Source: a virus
Virus record (IMG/VR): IMGVR_UViG_3300037189_007193
Span: 1 to 34,188 of that record
DNA: 34,188 bases
Direction: 5' to 3' (one strand)
The position numbers were made by a program, and so were the translations under genes. Numbering within the stretch: position 1 is the first letter of the stretch; every line of letters begins with the position of its first letter. Below the pieces are notes generated by a model, which was given only the letters and a program-made list of their open reading frames with translations, was not told the DNA's origin and did not search any database. This document shows positions 19,879 through 27,637 of the stretch, piece after piece.

Positions 19879-20261
19879 TATTGAATCCTTCCGATGATTC
19901 CTTGTGGGTTGTAATTGTTTGCGGTGTTGTTCCCTTGAGCCTGAGTAGTACCGCCCTCTACTGTTGCTACAGAAAGACTACCATACTTACTCCCTGACTG
20001 AGAAACGGGGTACCCACAGTTGTAACAGCGTGGCGCAGAGTTTTGAAATGCAAAGAAATTTTCTGAACCACAATCTGGGCATAGTTGATTCTCGCGGGAT
20101 GATTGCGCCTTTGCGGATGGGTCAGCAGACTGTTGAAAAATTGGGAGTTCCGCCATAGGTTGCTGCGATGGGGGCATGGTGGGAGTTGGGTCAGGACGAA
20201 CTTGGGAAACAGGGGCGTTATTGCCCATTTTCTTAGCAAACCAATCGGCAGAGTTAGTCAT
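19878..20261 (-). CDS. Gln/Pro-rich protein with zinc ribbon (127 aa)
   Basis: A disordered Pro/Gln-rich N-terminal half is followed by a ribbon CPDC (61-64)...CYNC (79-82), with GYP after it, and an Asn/Gln/Gly-rich tail ending GIIGRIQ. This layout is common to uncharacterised phage proteins. It overlaps the upstream gene by 4 bases (ATGA). A DNA-metabolism accessory role is suggested by position only. Confidence 0.75.
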   Translation of the reverse strand: MTNSADWFAKKMGNNAPVSQVRPDPTPTMPPSQQPMAELPIFQQSADPSAKAQSSRENQLCPDCGSENFFAFQNSAPRCYNCGYPVSQSGSKYGSLSVATVEGGTTQAQGNNTANNYNPQGIIGRIQ

Positions 20262-20497
20262 TTTTTTCTCCCAAAAGCAAAATACAGTCCCACAAGTACA
20301 AAGAAGGTTTGGATAACAATCCCAACAAGATATCCGACAATGATGAAACTAACGTACATTGCAGCAGACCCGCCAATTGCAATAATTAACGTTTCTAAAA
20401 CATTTCTGCCAAACGTAACCCCAAGTGTTGTCCCAACAATCAGTGAAACAAAAGCAAGAAATGCGATAACAACTTTACCCCGCGTCTTCGGTTCCAT
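20258..20497 (-). CDS. Small multi-pass membrane protein (79 aa)
   Basis: Hydrophobic segments at about residues 8-28 (KVVIAFLAFVSLIVGTTLG), 36-56 and 57-74, with basic ends (MEPKTRGK; GRKK), suggest three transmembrane helices. A holin is possible by size and topology, but there is no lysis gene near; it may be another inner-membrane protein. AGGAGG lies 11 bases before the ATG. It overlaps the upstream gene by 23 bases. Confidence 0.75.
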   Translation of the reverse strand: MEPKTRGKVVIAFLAFVSLIVGTTLGVTFGRNVLETLIIAIGGSAAMYVSFIIVGYLVGIVIQTFFVLVGLYFAFGRKK

Positions 20498-20657
20498 AAA
20501 TATTCACGCCTCCTAATGTGTCGGTGATAATCCAGTAAATGGCGGATGCCATTGCAGCCTCGCCCCGTTCAAAGTCGTCCATGTCTAATCGATTGCACGG
20601 CTCTTCAATATAGTCGACTACTTTAGACAGTGCCTCTGCCAATAAGTTGTTGTCCAT
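20475..20657 (-). CDS. Small unknown protein (60 aa)
   Basis: ATG in a TAATG overlap with the upstream gene. The product begins with a helical acidic segment (MDNNLLAEALSKVVDYIEEP) and includes ERGEAAMASAIYWIITDT. One Cys, soluble. Its last codons contain the SD of the following membrane protein gene. Function unknown. Confidence 0.7.
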   Translation of the reverse strand: MDNNLLAEALSKVVDYIEEPCNRLDMDDFERGEAAMASAIYWIITDTLGGVNIYGTEDAG

Positions 20658-21061
20658 TATTTAAACCCCTTAACATTAATCGAAATCAAGTCGAGGTTGT
20701 TTAACTGCGACAAGACACCTGTGGTGGCGGCGAGTGAAACAGACATTGCAAACTTGTTTATTACCAAAGCAACCTGCTCCCGTTGTTCTTCGGGAACAGC
20801 CAAGTCATCCATTACAGAATCTGTTGCAGCGTCTTTCAAAAGAGAGCAGTAGGTGTACACCAAAGGAAGAATGGGAGAAATAGCGTTAATTCGCAACTCG
20901 CTGTCTTCATATTCTCGTTCCAGCACATCATCTGATGCGGCGTGAATGCCTAACTTTTCATCAAAGAAATTGACGTTGGGGATACCCGCATCGAGGAGCA
21001 ATCCGCGTACTGACAAACCGAGGTCCACCGTTTTTATTTTGGTGCGTCTTTTACCCCACAT
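20657..21061 (-). CDS. Unknown helical protein (134 aa)
   Basis: The ATG at 21061 is taken as start since it forms a TAATG with the upstream stop; an ATG six codons earlier has no SD. Starts MWGKRRTKIKTVDLG, then an acidic helical centre (DDVLEREYEDSELR) and a hydrophobic helical C-terminal half (EQVALVINKFAMSVSLAATT). No family recognised. It lies in the polA-recA operon. Confidence 0.75.
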   Translation of the reverse strand: MWGKRRTKIKTVDLGLSVRGLLLDAGIPNVNFFDEKLGIHAASDDVLEREYEDSELRINAISPILPLVYTYCSLLKDAATDSVMDDLAVPEEQREQVALVINKFAMSVSLAATTGVLSQLNNLDLISINVKGFK

Positions 21062-21345
21062 TAGTAAAGGTCTCGCCATTCGTTTTTACTCTTTGCTTTA
21101 TTCTGTCCCTGGTAAAGTTTCCAGTTAGTCATGGTGTGAGGCTTAGGCTCTACCGCGCTTTTGGGTGCTGGAGGATACTTCTTGTAATCTTGTTTTTGTG
21201 CAGGGGTGTCCTCGGCACGTTTCTCTTCTGGAGCACTAAACAATCCATCCAAAAGGGCGTTGATAAGCGAGAACAAACGATTGCGCTCAAACTCTCTTCC
21301 TGCTTTAAACGCTTCTTCAATAGAATTGAAATTTTTGTCTGTCAT
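21061..21345 (-). CDS. Unknown Lys/Pro-rich small protein (94 aa)
   Basis: ATG in an ATGA overlap with the end of polA. The N-terminal helix (FNSIEEAFKAGREFERNRLF) is followed by a disordered Lys/Pro/Gln-rich segment (KQDYKKYPPAPKSAV) and a basic end (NKAKSKNEWRDLY). An interaction peptide for polymerase or clamp is possible but no motif is recognised. Confidence 0.7.
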   Translation of the reverse strand: MTDKNFNSIEEAFKAGREFERNRLFSLINALLDGLFSAPEEKRAEDTPAQKQDYKKYPPAPKSAVEPKPHTMTNWKLYQGQNKAKSKNEWRDLY

Positions 21346-23381
21346 TTGGCTTCTCCCCACTTGTTGACGACATTTATATCTGCTACTAATGGTATTGTAA
21401 TCTCTTTCAGGCGAATTCCCTCCATCGACACGCGAATAGCCTCTACTGTTTCTTCTACACGGTCTTCGGGGCAAACAGTCACAAGTTCGTCGTGTACCGT
21501 GAGAAGAACGTTGATGTCGGGTTCGTCGATGAAACACGAGTGAGCGCGGATGATGGCAAGTTTCATAATGTCGGCAGCACTGCCCTGAATCATAGTGTTA
21601 AACGCCTGTCGTTCTGCGCGAGAAATAAGTCCCATGTTTGTAGAACCATCAGGGCTTTTCCTAAACTGAAGTTTCAAATCAGGAAGGTAACGACGACGAC
21701 CCATCAGGGTTTCGACATACGGAACGGGATTGATTGACCGTGCCTGGCGAATAACCTTTGCTTTATACTTTGAGATTGACTTAAACCGTTCCTCAAAATT
21801 AGTAAGCAAATCTTTGGCTTCTTGGACAGAGCAACCAATGCTTGACGCAATCTTGTCGGGACCAACGCCATACGAAATGGCAAGAACCAAAACCTTACCC
21901 GCCTTGCGGTCGACCCCCATCGTGTTGCCAATAGTTGTGTAGATGTCCCCGCCCGTGTTGTAATTCTCGACCATAACAGGGTCGTTGCTCAATGCTGCGA
22001 TAACGCGAGGCTCAATCTGTGAGTAGTCGGCAACCACCAACTTTTGTCCTGGAGGGGCAACAAACAGATTACGAATTAACTTGCCGTAATCACCTGATGA
22101 CGGGATGTTCTGCAAGTTTGGCTCACTTGAAGAGAACCGACCAGTCTCCGCGCCATGCGACTTAAAGTTTGTGTGAACTTTTCCACGAATAAGAAGACTC
22201 TCACGGTTAACAACCTTTTCCTTGCCGTTAGTTACGCGCTTAACATCTCCGCCCTTGTATGGCGTTACGTAGGTGGTCATCAACTTGTTGAGGTCTTGGT
22301 ACTCCAAGAGTGCGTCAACAAGGTCGTCGGTTCCACGGTAATACTCTAACGCTTCTGCTCCACACGAAAAGAACGTGTGGTCTGCGGGCTGACCGTCACG
22401 ATACTTCTGAAGACCGCCCGTTGTAAATACATTAGGGTATTTTTTGTTTGGCTTTAGTCGGGGCTGGGCGTTGTTCAAAGGGGAAAACAGCAAGAGTTGT
22501 TTTTCTTTGACCGAGTTAATTGGGAATGCCTTCCCTGCAATGCGATAGACATTTGCCTCAGCCTGAATCTTGTCCTCTTCAATCTGCTCGGCAATAATGT
22601 CTAACTGAGTGGTGTCAATGGTTGCCCCTGCCAACTCCATGTCACACAGCGCAAGGAGAACATCCATTTCCAATTTCCATACTTTCTGGAGGTTGCCGAC
22701 AATCCTAGGTTTGTACGTTTTGTACATTTTCCAGGTGTACTCGGCATCAAGACCTGAGTACTTGGCAACATCAGAGAAAGAGTGTTCTGCAATGTTCTTG
22801 CCCACATCTTTTTCCATCTTGATTCGGAACTCTCGCTCAACGCAATCCTTCATACCTACTTGACGACCGATGCGGTTGTCTGTGATAAACGCAGCCATCA
22901 TCGTGTCAAAATACGGGGGAACAGGTACGCGCTTGCGATAATACTTGGCTACAGATTTGAGGTCAAACTTAATGTTGTGACCAATCTTTAACTTATCGCT
23001 GAACATGAGCGGCTCGATGGCATCAAATACCTGACGAGGAGTAAGTTGTTCGGGAGCCTCTCCCCACTTAGCCTTCCACTTACGTTGGTCTTTGGAGTAG
23101 TGTGCCTCGGTAATAGGCTTGCCCTCTGCCAAGCGACGTTGACCAGGAAGAAGCAGTGGTTTTTCCCAGTCTTCAAAGTCGCCGTTAGGGTGACCCATTG
23201 GAATGACGTCCACACGAATCTCGTTGTTCAATTCAGTGGCAAACGAAATCCAGCACACGTCGTTAATAATGGAATTGATGCGGTGCTCTCCGATAGTCTC
23301 TACGTCAAATGCGAAGGCATCAGCCTTCATGTATGCGGAGACAAATTCGTCAAGTTGTTGTTGCGTTTTAATGATGTTCAT
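21342..23381 (-). CDS. polA: Family A DNA polymerase with 3'-5' exonuclease (679 aa)
   Basis: Exonuclease motifs: FDVET with Asp26/Glu28, KIGHNIKFD with Asp140, and YSGLDAEYT with Asp212. Polymerase motifs: A, VVADYSQIEPR with Asp452; B, DRKAGKVLVLAISYG (491-505); C, LTVHDEL with His630/Asp631. There is no 5'-3' exonuclease domain, as expected for a replicative phage PolA. In motif B the residue aligned with E. coli Phe762 is Leu500, a state linked in viral surveys to slower or temperate lifestyles. SD GGGGGTAACT precedes the ATG, with a strong stem-loop just upstream. Copies the phage genome. Confidence 0.93.
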   Translation of the reverse strand: MNIIKTQQQLDEFVSAYMKADAFAFDVETIGEHRINSIINDVCWISFATELNNEIRVDVIPMGHPNGDFEDWEKPLLLPGQRRLAEGKPITEAHYSKDQRKWKAKWGEAPEQLTPRQVFDAIEPLMFSDKLKIGHNIKFDLKSVAKYYRKRVPVPPYFDTMMAAFITDNRIGRQVGMKDCVEREFRIKMEKDVGKNIAEHSFSDVAKYSGLDAEYTWKMYKTYKPRIVGNLQKVWKLEMDVLLALCDMELAGATIDTTQLDIIAEQIEEDKIQAEANVYRIAGKAFPINSVKEKQLLLFSPLNNAQPRLKPNKKYPNVFTTGGLQKYRDGQPADHTFFSCGAEALEYYRGTDDLVDALLEYQDLNKLMTTYVTPYKGGDVKRVTNGKEKVVNRESLLIRGKVHTNFKSHGAETGRFSSSEPNLQNIPSSGDYGKLIRNLFVAPPGQKLVVADYSQIEPRVIAALSNDPVMVENYNTGGDIYTTIGNTMGVDRKAGKVLVLAISYGVGPDKIASSIGCSVQEAKDLLTNFEERFKSISKYKAKVIRQARSINPVPYVETLMGRRRYLPDLKLQFRKSPDGSTNMGLISRAERQAFNTMIQGSAADIMKLAIIRAHSCFIDEPDINVLLTVHDELVTVCPEDRVEETVEAIRVSMEGIRLKEITIPLVADINVVNKWGEAK

Positions 23382-23403
23382 AGTTACCCCCTATAGATGT
23401 TTA

Positions 23404-23434
23404 GGGGGCTGAGACTTGCGCAGTCCCAGCCCCC
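23404..23434 (-). promoter_or_regulatory. Intercistronic 13-bp stem-loop between ssb-like gene and polA
   Basis: GGGGGCTGAGACT (23404-23416) pairs with AGTCCCAGCCCCC (23422-23434) round a 5-base loop; in minus-strand RNA the single mismatch becomes a G-U pair. It begins 12 bases after the ssb-like stop and ends about 23 bases before the polA ATG. No T-run follows. It could reduce read-through or protect the upstream mRNA from decay. Confidence 0.7.
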
Positions 23435-23445
23435 GTGTGGAGACC

Positions 23446-24105
23446 TTAGTCGGTCATCCGAGCGGCGATTTCACGCGCAACCTCTACGTGCTCTTCACGA
23501 GAAGCAACATAAATGCTGCTTGCATCGTAGCACACTGCCGAGGTAGCGGCTTCCTCCGCCACAGCGGGGTCAAAGCCCCACTCGCTGGCAAGGTCTTCCG
23601 ACTTGACACGTTCGAGGGTATAAAGCGTGTCCTTACCAGTTCCTGAGCGAGAAATAGCCCAGTAGTACTTTGTGAGCGGTCCGCGACGTGGGTCGTTGTT
23701 CGCTTCACGCAACTGACGCATGAGCGTCGGGGGCGCGGTGAGAACTTCCACCGTGGGCGTCTCTGCCGAAAGGTTGAGAACGTTGAAGGCAAAGCGAGGG
23801 CGCGGAATGCTCTTCGCAATAGTAGTCAACGGGTCATCCTCGCCAAGCGAGACGAACGAACGCTTGCCCGACTCACGAGTCAGCCAGTGGAGTTCGTAGG
23901 TGTGGAAGGGACCATCCTCAAGGAAGCGAACCAACTGTGCGGTCTCGCTCGGCTTAAAGTCGTCGCCGTACTTCTTTTTGCTCGTAAGCAACTTGTCGGC
24001 GGCGTCCCATCCAGACTGCACGGAGGTTCCGTGCTTGGGGGTGGCAACTGCGGAGTCTTCTTGCAACTCGTAGTCACCGCTATCAACGGTCGGCATATTG
24101 ACCAT
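23446..24105 (-). CDS. Probable ssDNA-binding protein (219 aa)
   Basis: Start ATG at 24105 is chosen for the AAGGAG eight bases ahead; an in-frame ATG 12 codons earlier lacks an SD. The segment KPSETAQLVRFLEDGPFHTY, then HWLTRESGKRSFVSLG and RFAFNVLNL, follows the pattern of actinophage single-strand DNA-binding proteins with a T4 gp32-like OB fold. The acidic C-terminal tail that many SSBs use for partner contact is not obvious: it ends EIAARMTD. The family is known to me from memory. It lies between polA and a regulator, upstream of polA in the operon. Confidence 0.65.
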   Translation of the reverse strand: MVNMPTVDSGDYELQEDSAVATPKHGTSVQSGWDAADKLLTSKKKYGDDFKPSETAQLVRFLEDGPFHTYELHWLTRESGKRSFVSLGEDDPLTTIAKSIPRPRFAFNVLNLSAETPTVEVLTAPPTLMRQLREANNDPRRGPLTKYYWAISRSGTGKDTLYTLERVKSEDLASEWGFDPAVAEEAATSAVCYDASSIYVASREEHVEVAREIAARMTD

Positions 24106-24118
24106 CTTGTTTCTCCTT

Positions 24119-24169
24119 GTTAGGTAATGAGGCATCAGCACTCGTTAGGGTTTGAGGCACTAGGCACTC
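24119..24169. repeat. Imperfect tandem repeat in leader of the ssDNA-binding gene
   Basis: Two adjacent copies: GTTAGGTAATGAGGCATCAG... (24119-24143) and GTTAGGGTTTGAGGCACTAG... (24144-24169), both ending GCACTC. They fill nearly all the gap between the MerR-like gene and the SD of the ssDNA-binding gene; the second copy runs into the last codons of the MerR-like gene. Possible operator or translational control site. Confidence 0.7.
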
Positions 24170-24642
24170 GGTTCGGTGGATTCCTTCCATCGGCTAAAGA
24201 TAGCCTTTTTCAGGTCTCCGTTCCTGTTCCACTCTACACGAGCGGAGCCAAGAAGTCCTCGATTTTCAAACTCTTCGATAGCAATTTCAATAAGTTCCCG
24301 TGTGTATACGCGGTTGCCATTTACTTTCTTTCCTTGAAGAGTCTTAGAACGAAGTCTATAGGGAGCGGTGGGGATGTACCCCTTTTTCTCCCAGTGTCGA
24401 ATTGTGACTACTTGTTTTTCCAGAGCCAGTGCTAACGCACCAATGCTGAAAAGTTCGGTCTCCACACCCTTCACTATTTTCACAATGGGATTTGCATCCC
24501 ATCCGTTTGTGTCGCCTTTAAGTCTAGCATTTTTCTTTGCAATCTTAGAAGGCTCGTCAATTCTGGCGTGTCGTGACCCTGGTCGGGTATTGAGGTTTTC
24601 GAACGCCTTAAGAATCTCCTTTTCGGAGCGCAACCCTACCAC
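24160..24642 (-). CDS. MerR-like helix-turn-helix DNA-binding protein (160 aa)
   Basis: GTG start three bases after the upstream stop. Centre: ELFSIGALALALEKQVVTIR, then HWEKKGYIPTAPYRLRSKT, VNGNRVYTRELIEIAI, the HTH plus wing of the MerR/excisionase-like superfamily. Flanks are basic (SKIAKKNARLKGD). Likely binds phage DNA, as a replication or transcription regulator. Its 3' end runs into the tandem repeat at 24119-24169, a natural candidate target. No metal or effector Cys residues are evident. Confidence 0.75.
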   Translation of the reverse strand: MVGLRSEKEILKAFENLNTRPGSRHARIDEPSKIAKKNARLKGDTNGWDANPIVKIVKGVETELFSIGALALALEKQVVTIRHWEKKGYIPTAPYRLRSKTLQGKKVNGNRVYTRELIEIAIEEFENRGLLGSARVEWNRNGDLKKAIFSRWKESTEPSA

Positions 24643-24645
24643 GGG

Positions 24646-25086
24646 TTACTTCTTGGTGTTCAAAGCCCACGTAACCGTAACGGGGAACATCTGGTCGAGT
24701 TCGTCTTCGGTAAGAGTCTCGTCAAAACGCATGGCAAGAAGCGCATCTTCATCAATGACGCGGATGGTTTTGTATGCCTGTTCTTCGATGCCGTGGTCAG
24801 CAATGATTTCTTCGGCGCGTGTCTCGTCAAGTTTACGCGAAGTGCGTCGAGTTTTGATAAACCGAACAACTCCGTCCAAGGGCTTTTCGAGGTCTAAAAC
24901 AACATTTCCCGATTCGTCTTCTTGACCGTGCGCCTCTACATGGGCAATGATGTTGTCGCGCAGTTCTTTTGAGCGGGTCTCCATGTGAGACATGCTTTCC
25001 TTAAGCCGAACGTATTCGCGCATCATTGAGTCGGGAGAATTTGGGTCGTAAAATTCTCGAACTTCTTCTTCAATAATTCTAGGCAT
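24646..25086 (-). CDS. Coiled-coil/acidic protein of replication cluster (146 aa)
   Basis: ATG with GGAGGGTGCA ahead; the SD overlaps the stop of the helicase gene. A long N-terminal helix (YVRLKESMSHMETRSKELRD) is followed by Asp/Glu-rich strands, IKTRRTSRKLDETRAEEII and a C-terminal EDELDQMFPVTVTWALNTKK. I recall comparable proteins in actinophage replication blocks; some resemble Gam-like coiled coils. Function not known. Confidence 0.75.
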   Translation of the reverse strand: MPRIIEEEVREFYDPNSPDSMMREYVRLKESMSHMETRSKELRDNIIAHVEAHGQEDESGNVVLDLEKPLDGVVRFIKTRRTSRKLDETRAEEIIADHGIEEQAYKTIRVIDEDALLAMRFDETLTEDELDQMFPVTVTWALNTKK

Positions 25087-25095
25087 TGCACCCTC

Positions 25096-26667
25096 CTAAA
25101 TTCGTGGCGTTAGAAAGTCGATTAGGCTTCCTATAGTGAGGTCTACCCCACCCTTTGAGTTTATACCATTGCCGTCAAGAACGGCGTTGGCTATGGCTAT
25201 TTTTTGCCTGAGCGTGTCGTACTGCCGCTCTTCAATGGAGTCCTTAACCAAGATGTCTTGAATCGTAATGGTCTCCCATTCAGAAGAGGCTCTGTTAATG
25301 CGCCCATTGCGTTGCATTGCCATACCGCTTGACCAGGGTTGGTCGTAATTGACCAACAAGTTTCCTTCGGGAAGGTCGACACCATAGCCACCAGCATCAG
25401 AACTAACCAAGACGCGGGTATTTGGGTCTGCCTTAAATACTGTCTTGTTAATTTCTTTTTCTCGTGCATTCATTTCTCCCGTGTAAGCAATGGCGTGAAT
25501 TCCCTTGTTGTGTAGTCGTGCGACAATTTCGTCAACAGAACCTAAATAGGAAGAGAACACCACAGCCTTGTACGACGAGTCAATGTCTAAGTGTTCCATT
25601 AGATATCCGATTGTCGCGTCTAATTTTGGGGTTTTATCTAAACCGTCTAGAAGTCCTTGTTCTCCCATTTCATGAACAAACGCGCTTCCCTTACCCTCCA
25701 TTTTTGCAAAGTTTTCATAACTATCTTTGAGAAGTTTTGGGTTTGAGCAGAGCATTCGCAACGCAGTAATGCGCGACATGATTTTGCCTCGCATTTCATT
25801 GGCAGGGTCATTTTGCTGTTGCGCTTGACCGTAGTGTGCTTGAATACTGAAGTTGCTCCCGAACAAACTGGACGCTTGCGTTAGGAGGTCTAATAAATCG
25901 GTAGCGATATAGTTGTAAACTTTTTTTGTTTTTGCATCTGCAGTGACAAGCAAGGGTTCTCGGTACACAGCGTCGGGAAGGTACGGCTTAACGTCTTCAT
26001 CTGTTTGTGCCTTGCGGACAGAGTGGTCGGATAAAGTTTTGTGCAAAGTTGGCAAGTTTCGGTAACGGTCAACCCCACCAAAGTAGTTGCGAACAATAAA
26101 CGTTTGGTCAAATAAATCAAACCTGCCTAGAACCGCAGGATTGACAAACTGCATGATTGAATAAATTTCTTCGGGTCTGCCGTTCTCAATTGGCGTACCT
26201 GTTAGGGCAAACCTAATAGGAATCTTGCGCGAAAGTTCTTTGACTTTCTTTGCCCGCTTTGCACGGAAGCCCTTGATAGCGGTTGCTTCGTCGCAAATAA
26301 CGGCATCAAAGGTTTTGTCTTTTAAATGGTCCCAGTCTCGCAATACTTGTTCATAGTTCATTATGACGTAGTGATATTGGTGCAACTGTGAATACTGGTC
26401 GGCACGTTGTTTGGGAGTACCGTCAATTACTAGAGAACGATAGTCGGTAAACTTTTCTATTTCCTTTTGCCACTGGTACTTCAGTGAGGCTAGGCAGATG
26501 ACTAGGACAGTTTCTTTAACTTCCCTTTGGGAGCGCAGTTCTTCGATAGCCGCAATGGTCATAGGTGTTTTGCCCAAACCCATTTGATACGCGACAAGAA
26601 TCTTTTTCTTATCCACCATCTTTGCGACGGCATCGATTTGATACGGTTTTAGTGTTCCTTTAAACAT
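25096..26667 (-). CDS. SNF2/DEAD-type DNA helicase (523 aa)
   Basis: Start ATG at 26667 gives MFKGTLKPYQIDAV, the usual beginning of this family (Q-motif-like KPYQ), overlapping the primase gene by 8 bases. Motif I YQMGLGKT (27-34); II ICDEAT (124-129); III LTGTP (155-159); V SSDAGGYGVDLPE (422-434); VI MQRNGRINR (451-459). Superfamily 2 SNF2-like translocases of phages function in replication restart or remodelling at forks, like T4 UvsW. Two RecA-like lobes are complete. Confidence 0.9.
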   Translation of the reverse strand: MFKGTLKPYQIDAVAKMVDKKKILVAYQMGLGKTPMTIAAIEELRSQREVKETVLVICLASLKYQWQKEIEKFTDYRSLVIDGTPKQRADQYSQLHQYHYVIMNYEQVLRDWDHLKDKTFDAVICDEATAIKGFRAKRAKKVKELSRKIPIRFALTGTPIENGRPEEIYSIMQFVNPAVLGRFDLFDQTFIVRNYFGGVDRYRNLPTLHKTLSDHSVRKAQTDEDVKPYLPDAVYREPLLVTADAKTKKVYNYIATDLLDLLTQASSLFGSNFSIQAHYGQAQQQNDPANEMRGKIMSRITALRMLCSNPKLLKDSYENFAKMEGKGSAFVHEMGEQGLLDGLDKTPKLDATIGYLMEHLDIDSSYKAVVFSSYLGSVDEIVARLHNKGIHAIAYTGEMNAREKEINKTVFKADPNTRVLVSSDAGGYGVDLPEGNLLVNYDQPWSSGMAMQRNGRINRASSEWETITIQDILVKDSIEERQYDTLRQKIAIANAVLDGNGINSKGGVDLTIGSLIDFLTPRI

Positions 26668-27637
26668 ACGCTTTCTCACCGAGTAATGACGATTGTGCGG
26701 TGGAAATTCCCCACTCAATCTCACTATCGGTGAGGTCGCCAGGGTCTTTCTTCCCTGTATCACCATAGTTGAAAAACACTAAATTTACACCGTATTTATT
26801 AGCCAGTTTCGAAAGGCTGTCCGAAGCGGATTTACCTGCTTTATCAACCTTGGGGTTGTCAAACGCCGCGATGATTCGGTCAGCACTACGGATTAACTTA
26901 AACTGATTCTCGCTAATGTTTGAGCCGCAGATGGCGAGCACATTGCGAATACCTGCGGTGTACATGCGGGCGCAGTCAAGCGGCGACTCGACCAACACAA
27001 CCTCGCCGTCTTGCAGGTTGCGGATTCCAAACAAAGTTGAAGACATCTTCAGCCCCGCTGGATGGTTGCGAAAAGTTCGATTGATTGTTCCCTTTTCCTG
27101 CCACCCAAGGAGTTCTCCCGTGAGGGCTTCGCGGACGGGGAGAATCCACTCCGACTTATTGCCATCCCACACAATCCCGTAATGAGTTGCTGCTTCCGAA
27201 CTGATGTTGCGTTTGCGGAGTTCGTCCACGGGCGGCTCAATGAACACCGCCAACCGTGCTTCCGACATGGGAACTGGTTTAGGAAGGGCGTCCACCCGTG
27301 TGCGAATGGTGCTGAACATCTCCATGAGTTTGTCGGGGGTTACCTCGTAAATCTTTGCAAGCCATGCCTTGGCTTCTGCGTAGTCGTACTCGATTACACC
27401 GCCCCAACCCCGTGATTTAAACGGAACAACATCACAGACAAGTTGGAGGAGGCTCCCCTTGTAGTGGCACGAGAAACAGATATGTGCGCCTGTCTCGGTG
27501 TTTATCCACCAAGATGGGGAGTGGTCTTCCTTGCCAGTACGCTCCCTGTGCATGGGGCAAATGGCGTTAGCCTCTACGCCACGGACCTCGTACTCTATGC
27601 CCAGCGTGTCAAGAACATCTTCTATGGCTACGTTCAC
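26660..27637 (-). CDS. DNA primase, zinc-binding and TOPRIM domains (325 aa)
   Basis: N-terminal zinc module: CPMH (27-30) and CFSC (54-57), the CHC2-like site that reads template trinucleotides. TOPRIM region: VVLVESPLD with Glu217, CGSN, AFDNPKVDKAG with Asp260 and Asp265. Length matches a DnaG-like core without a helicase-binding domain. GTG start overlaps the helicase stop by 4 bases, so helicase and primase are translationally coupled and probably act together as in T7 gp4 but as separate proteins. Confidence 0.88.
   Translation of the reverse strand: MNVAIEDVLDTLGIEYEVRGVEANAICPMHRERTGKEDHSPSWWINTETGAHICFSCHYKGSLLQLVCDVVPFKSRGWGGVIEYDYAEAKAWLAKIYEVTPDKLMEMFSTIRTRVDALPKPVPMSEARLAVFIEPPVDELRKRNISSEAATHYGIVWDGNKSEWILPVREALTGELLGWQEKGTINRTFRNHPAGLKMSSTLFGIRNLQDGEVVLVESPLDCARMYTAGIRNVLAICGSNISENQFKLIRSADRIIAAFDNPKVDKAGKSASDSLSKLANKYGVNLVFFNYGDTGKKDPGDLTDSEIEWGISTAQSSLLGEKAYV

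Noticed and set aside
20258-20497. Holin call for the small membrane protein
   Set aside because: Size and topology are compatible, but there is no endolysin or lysis context within the window.
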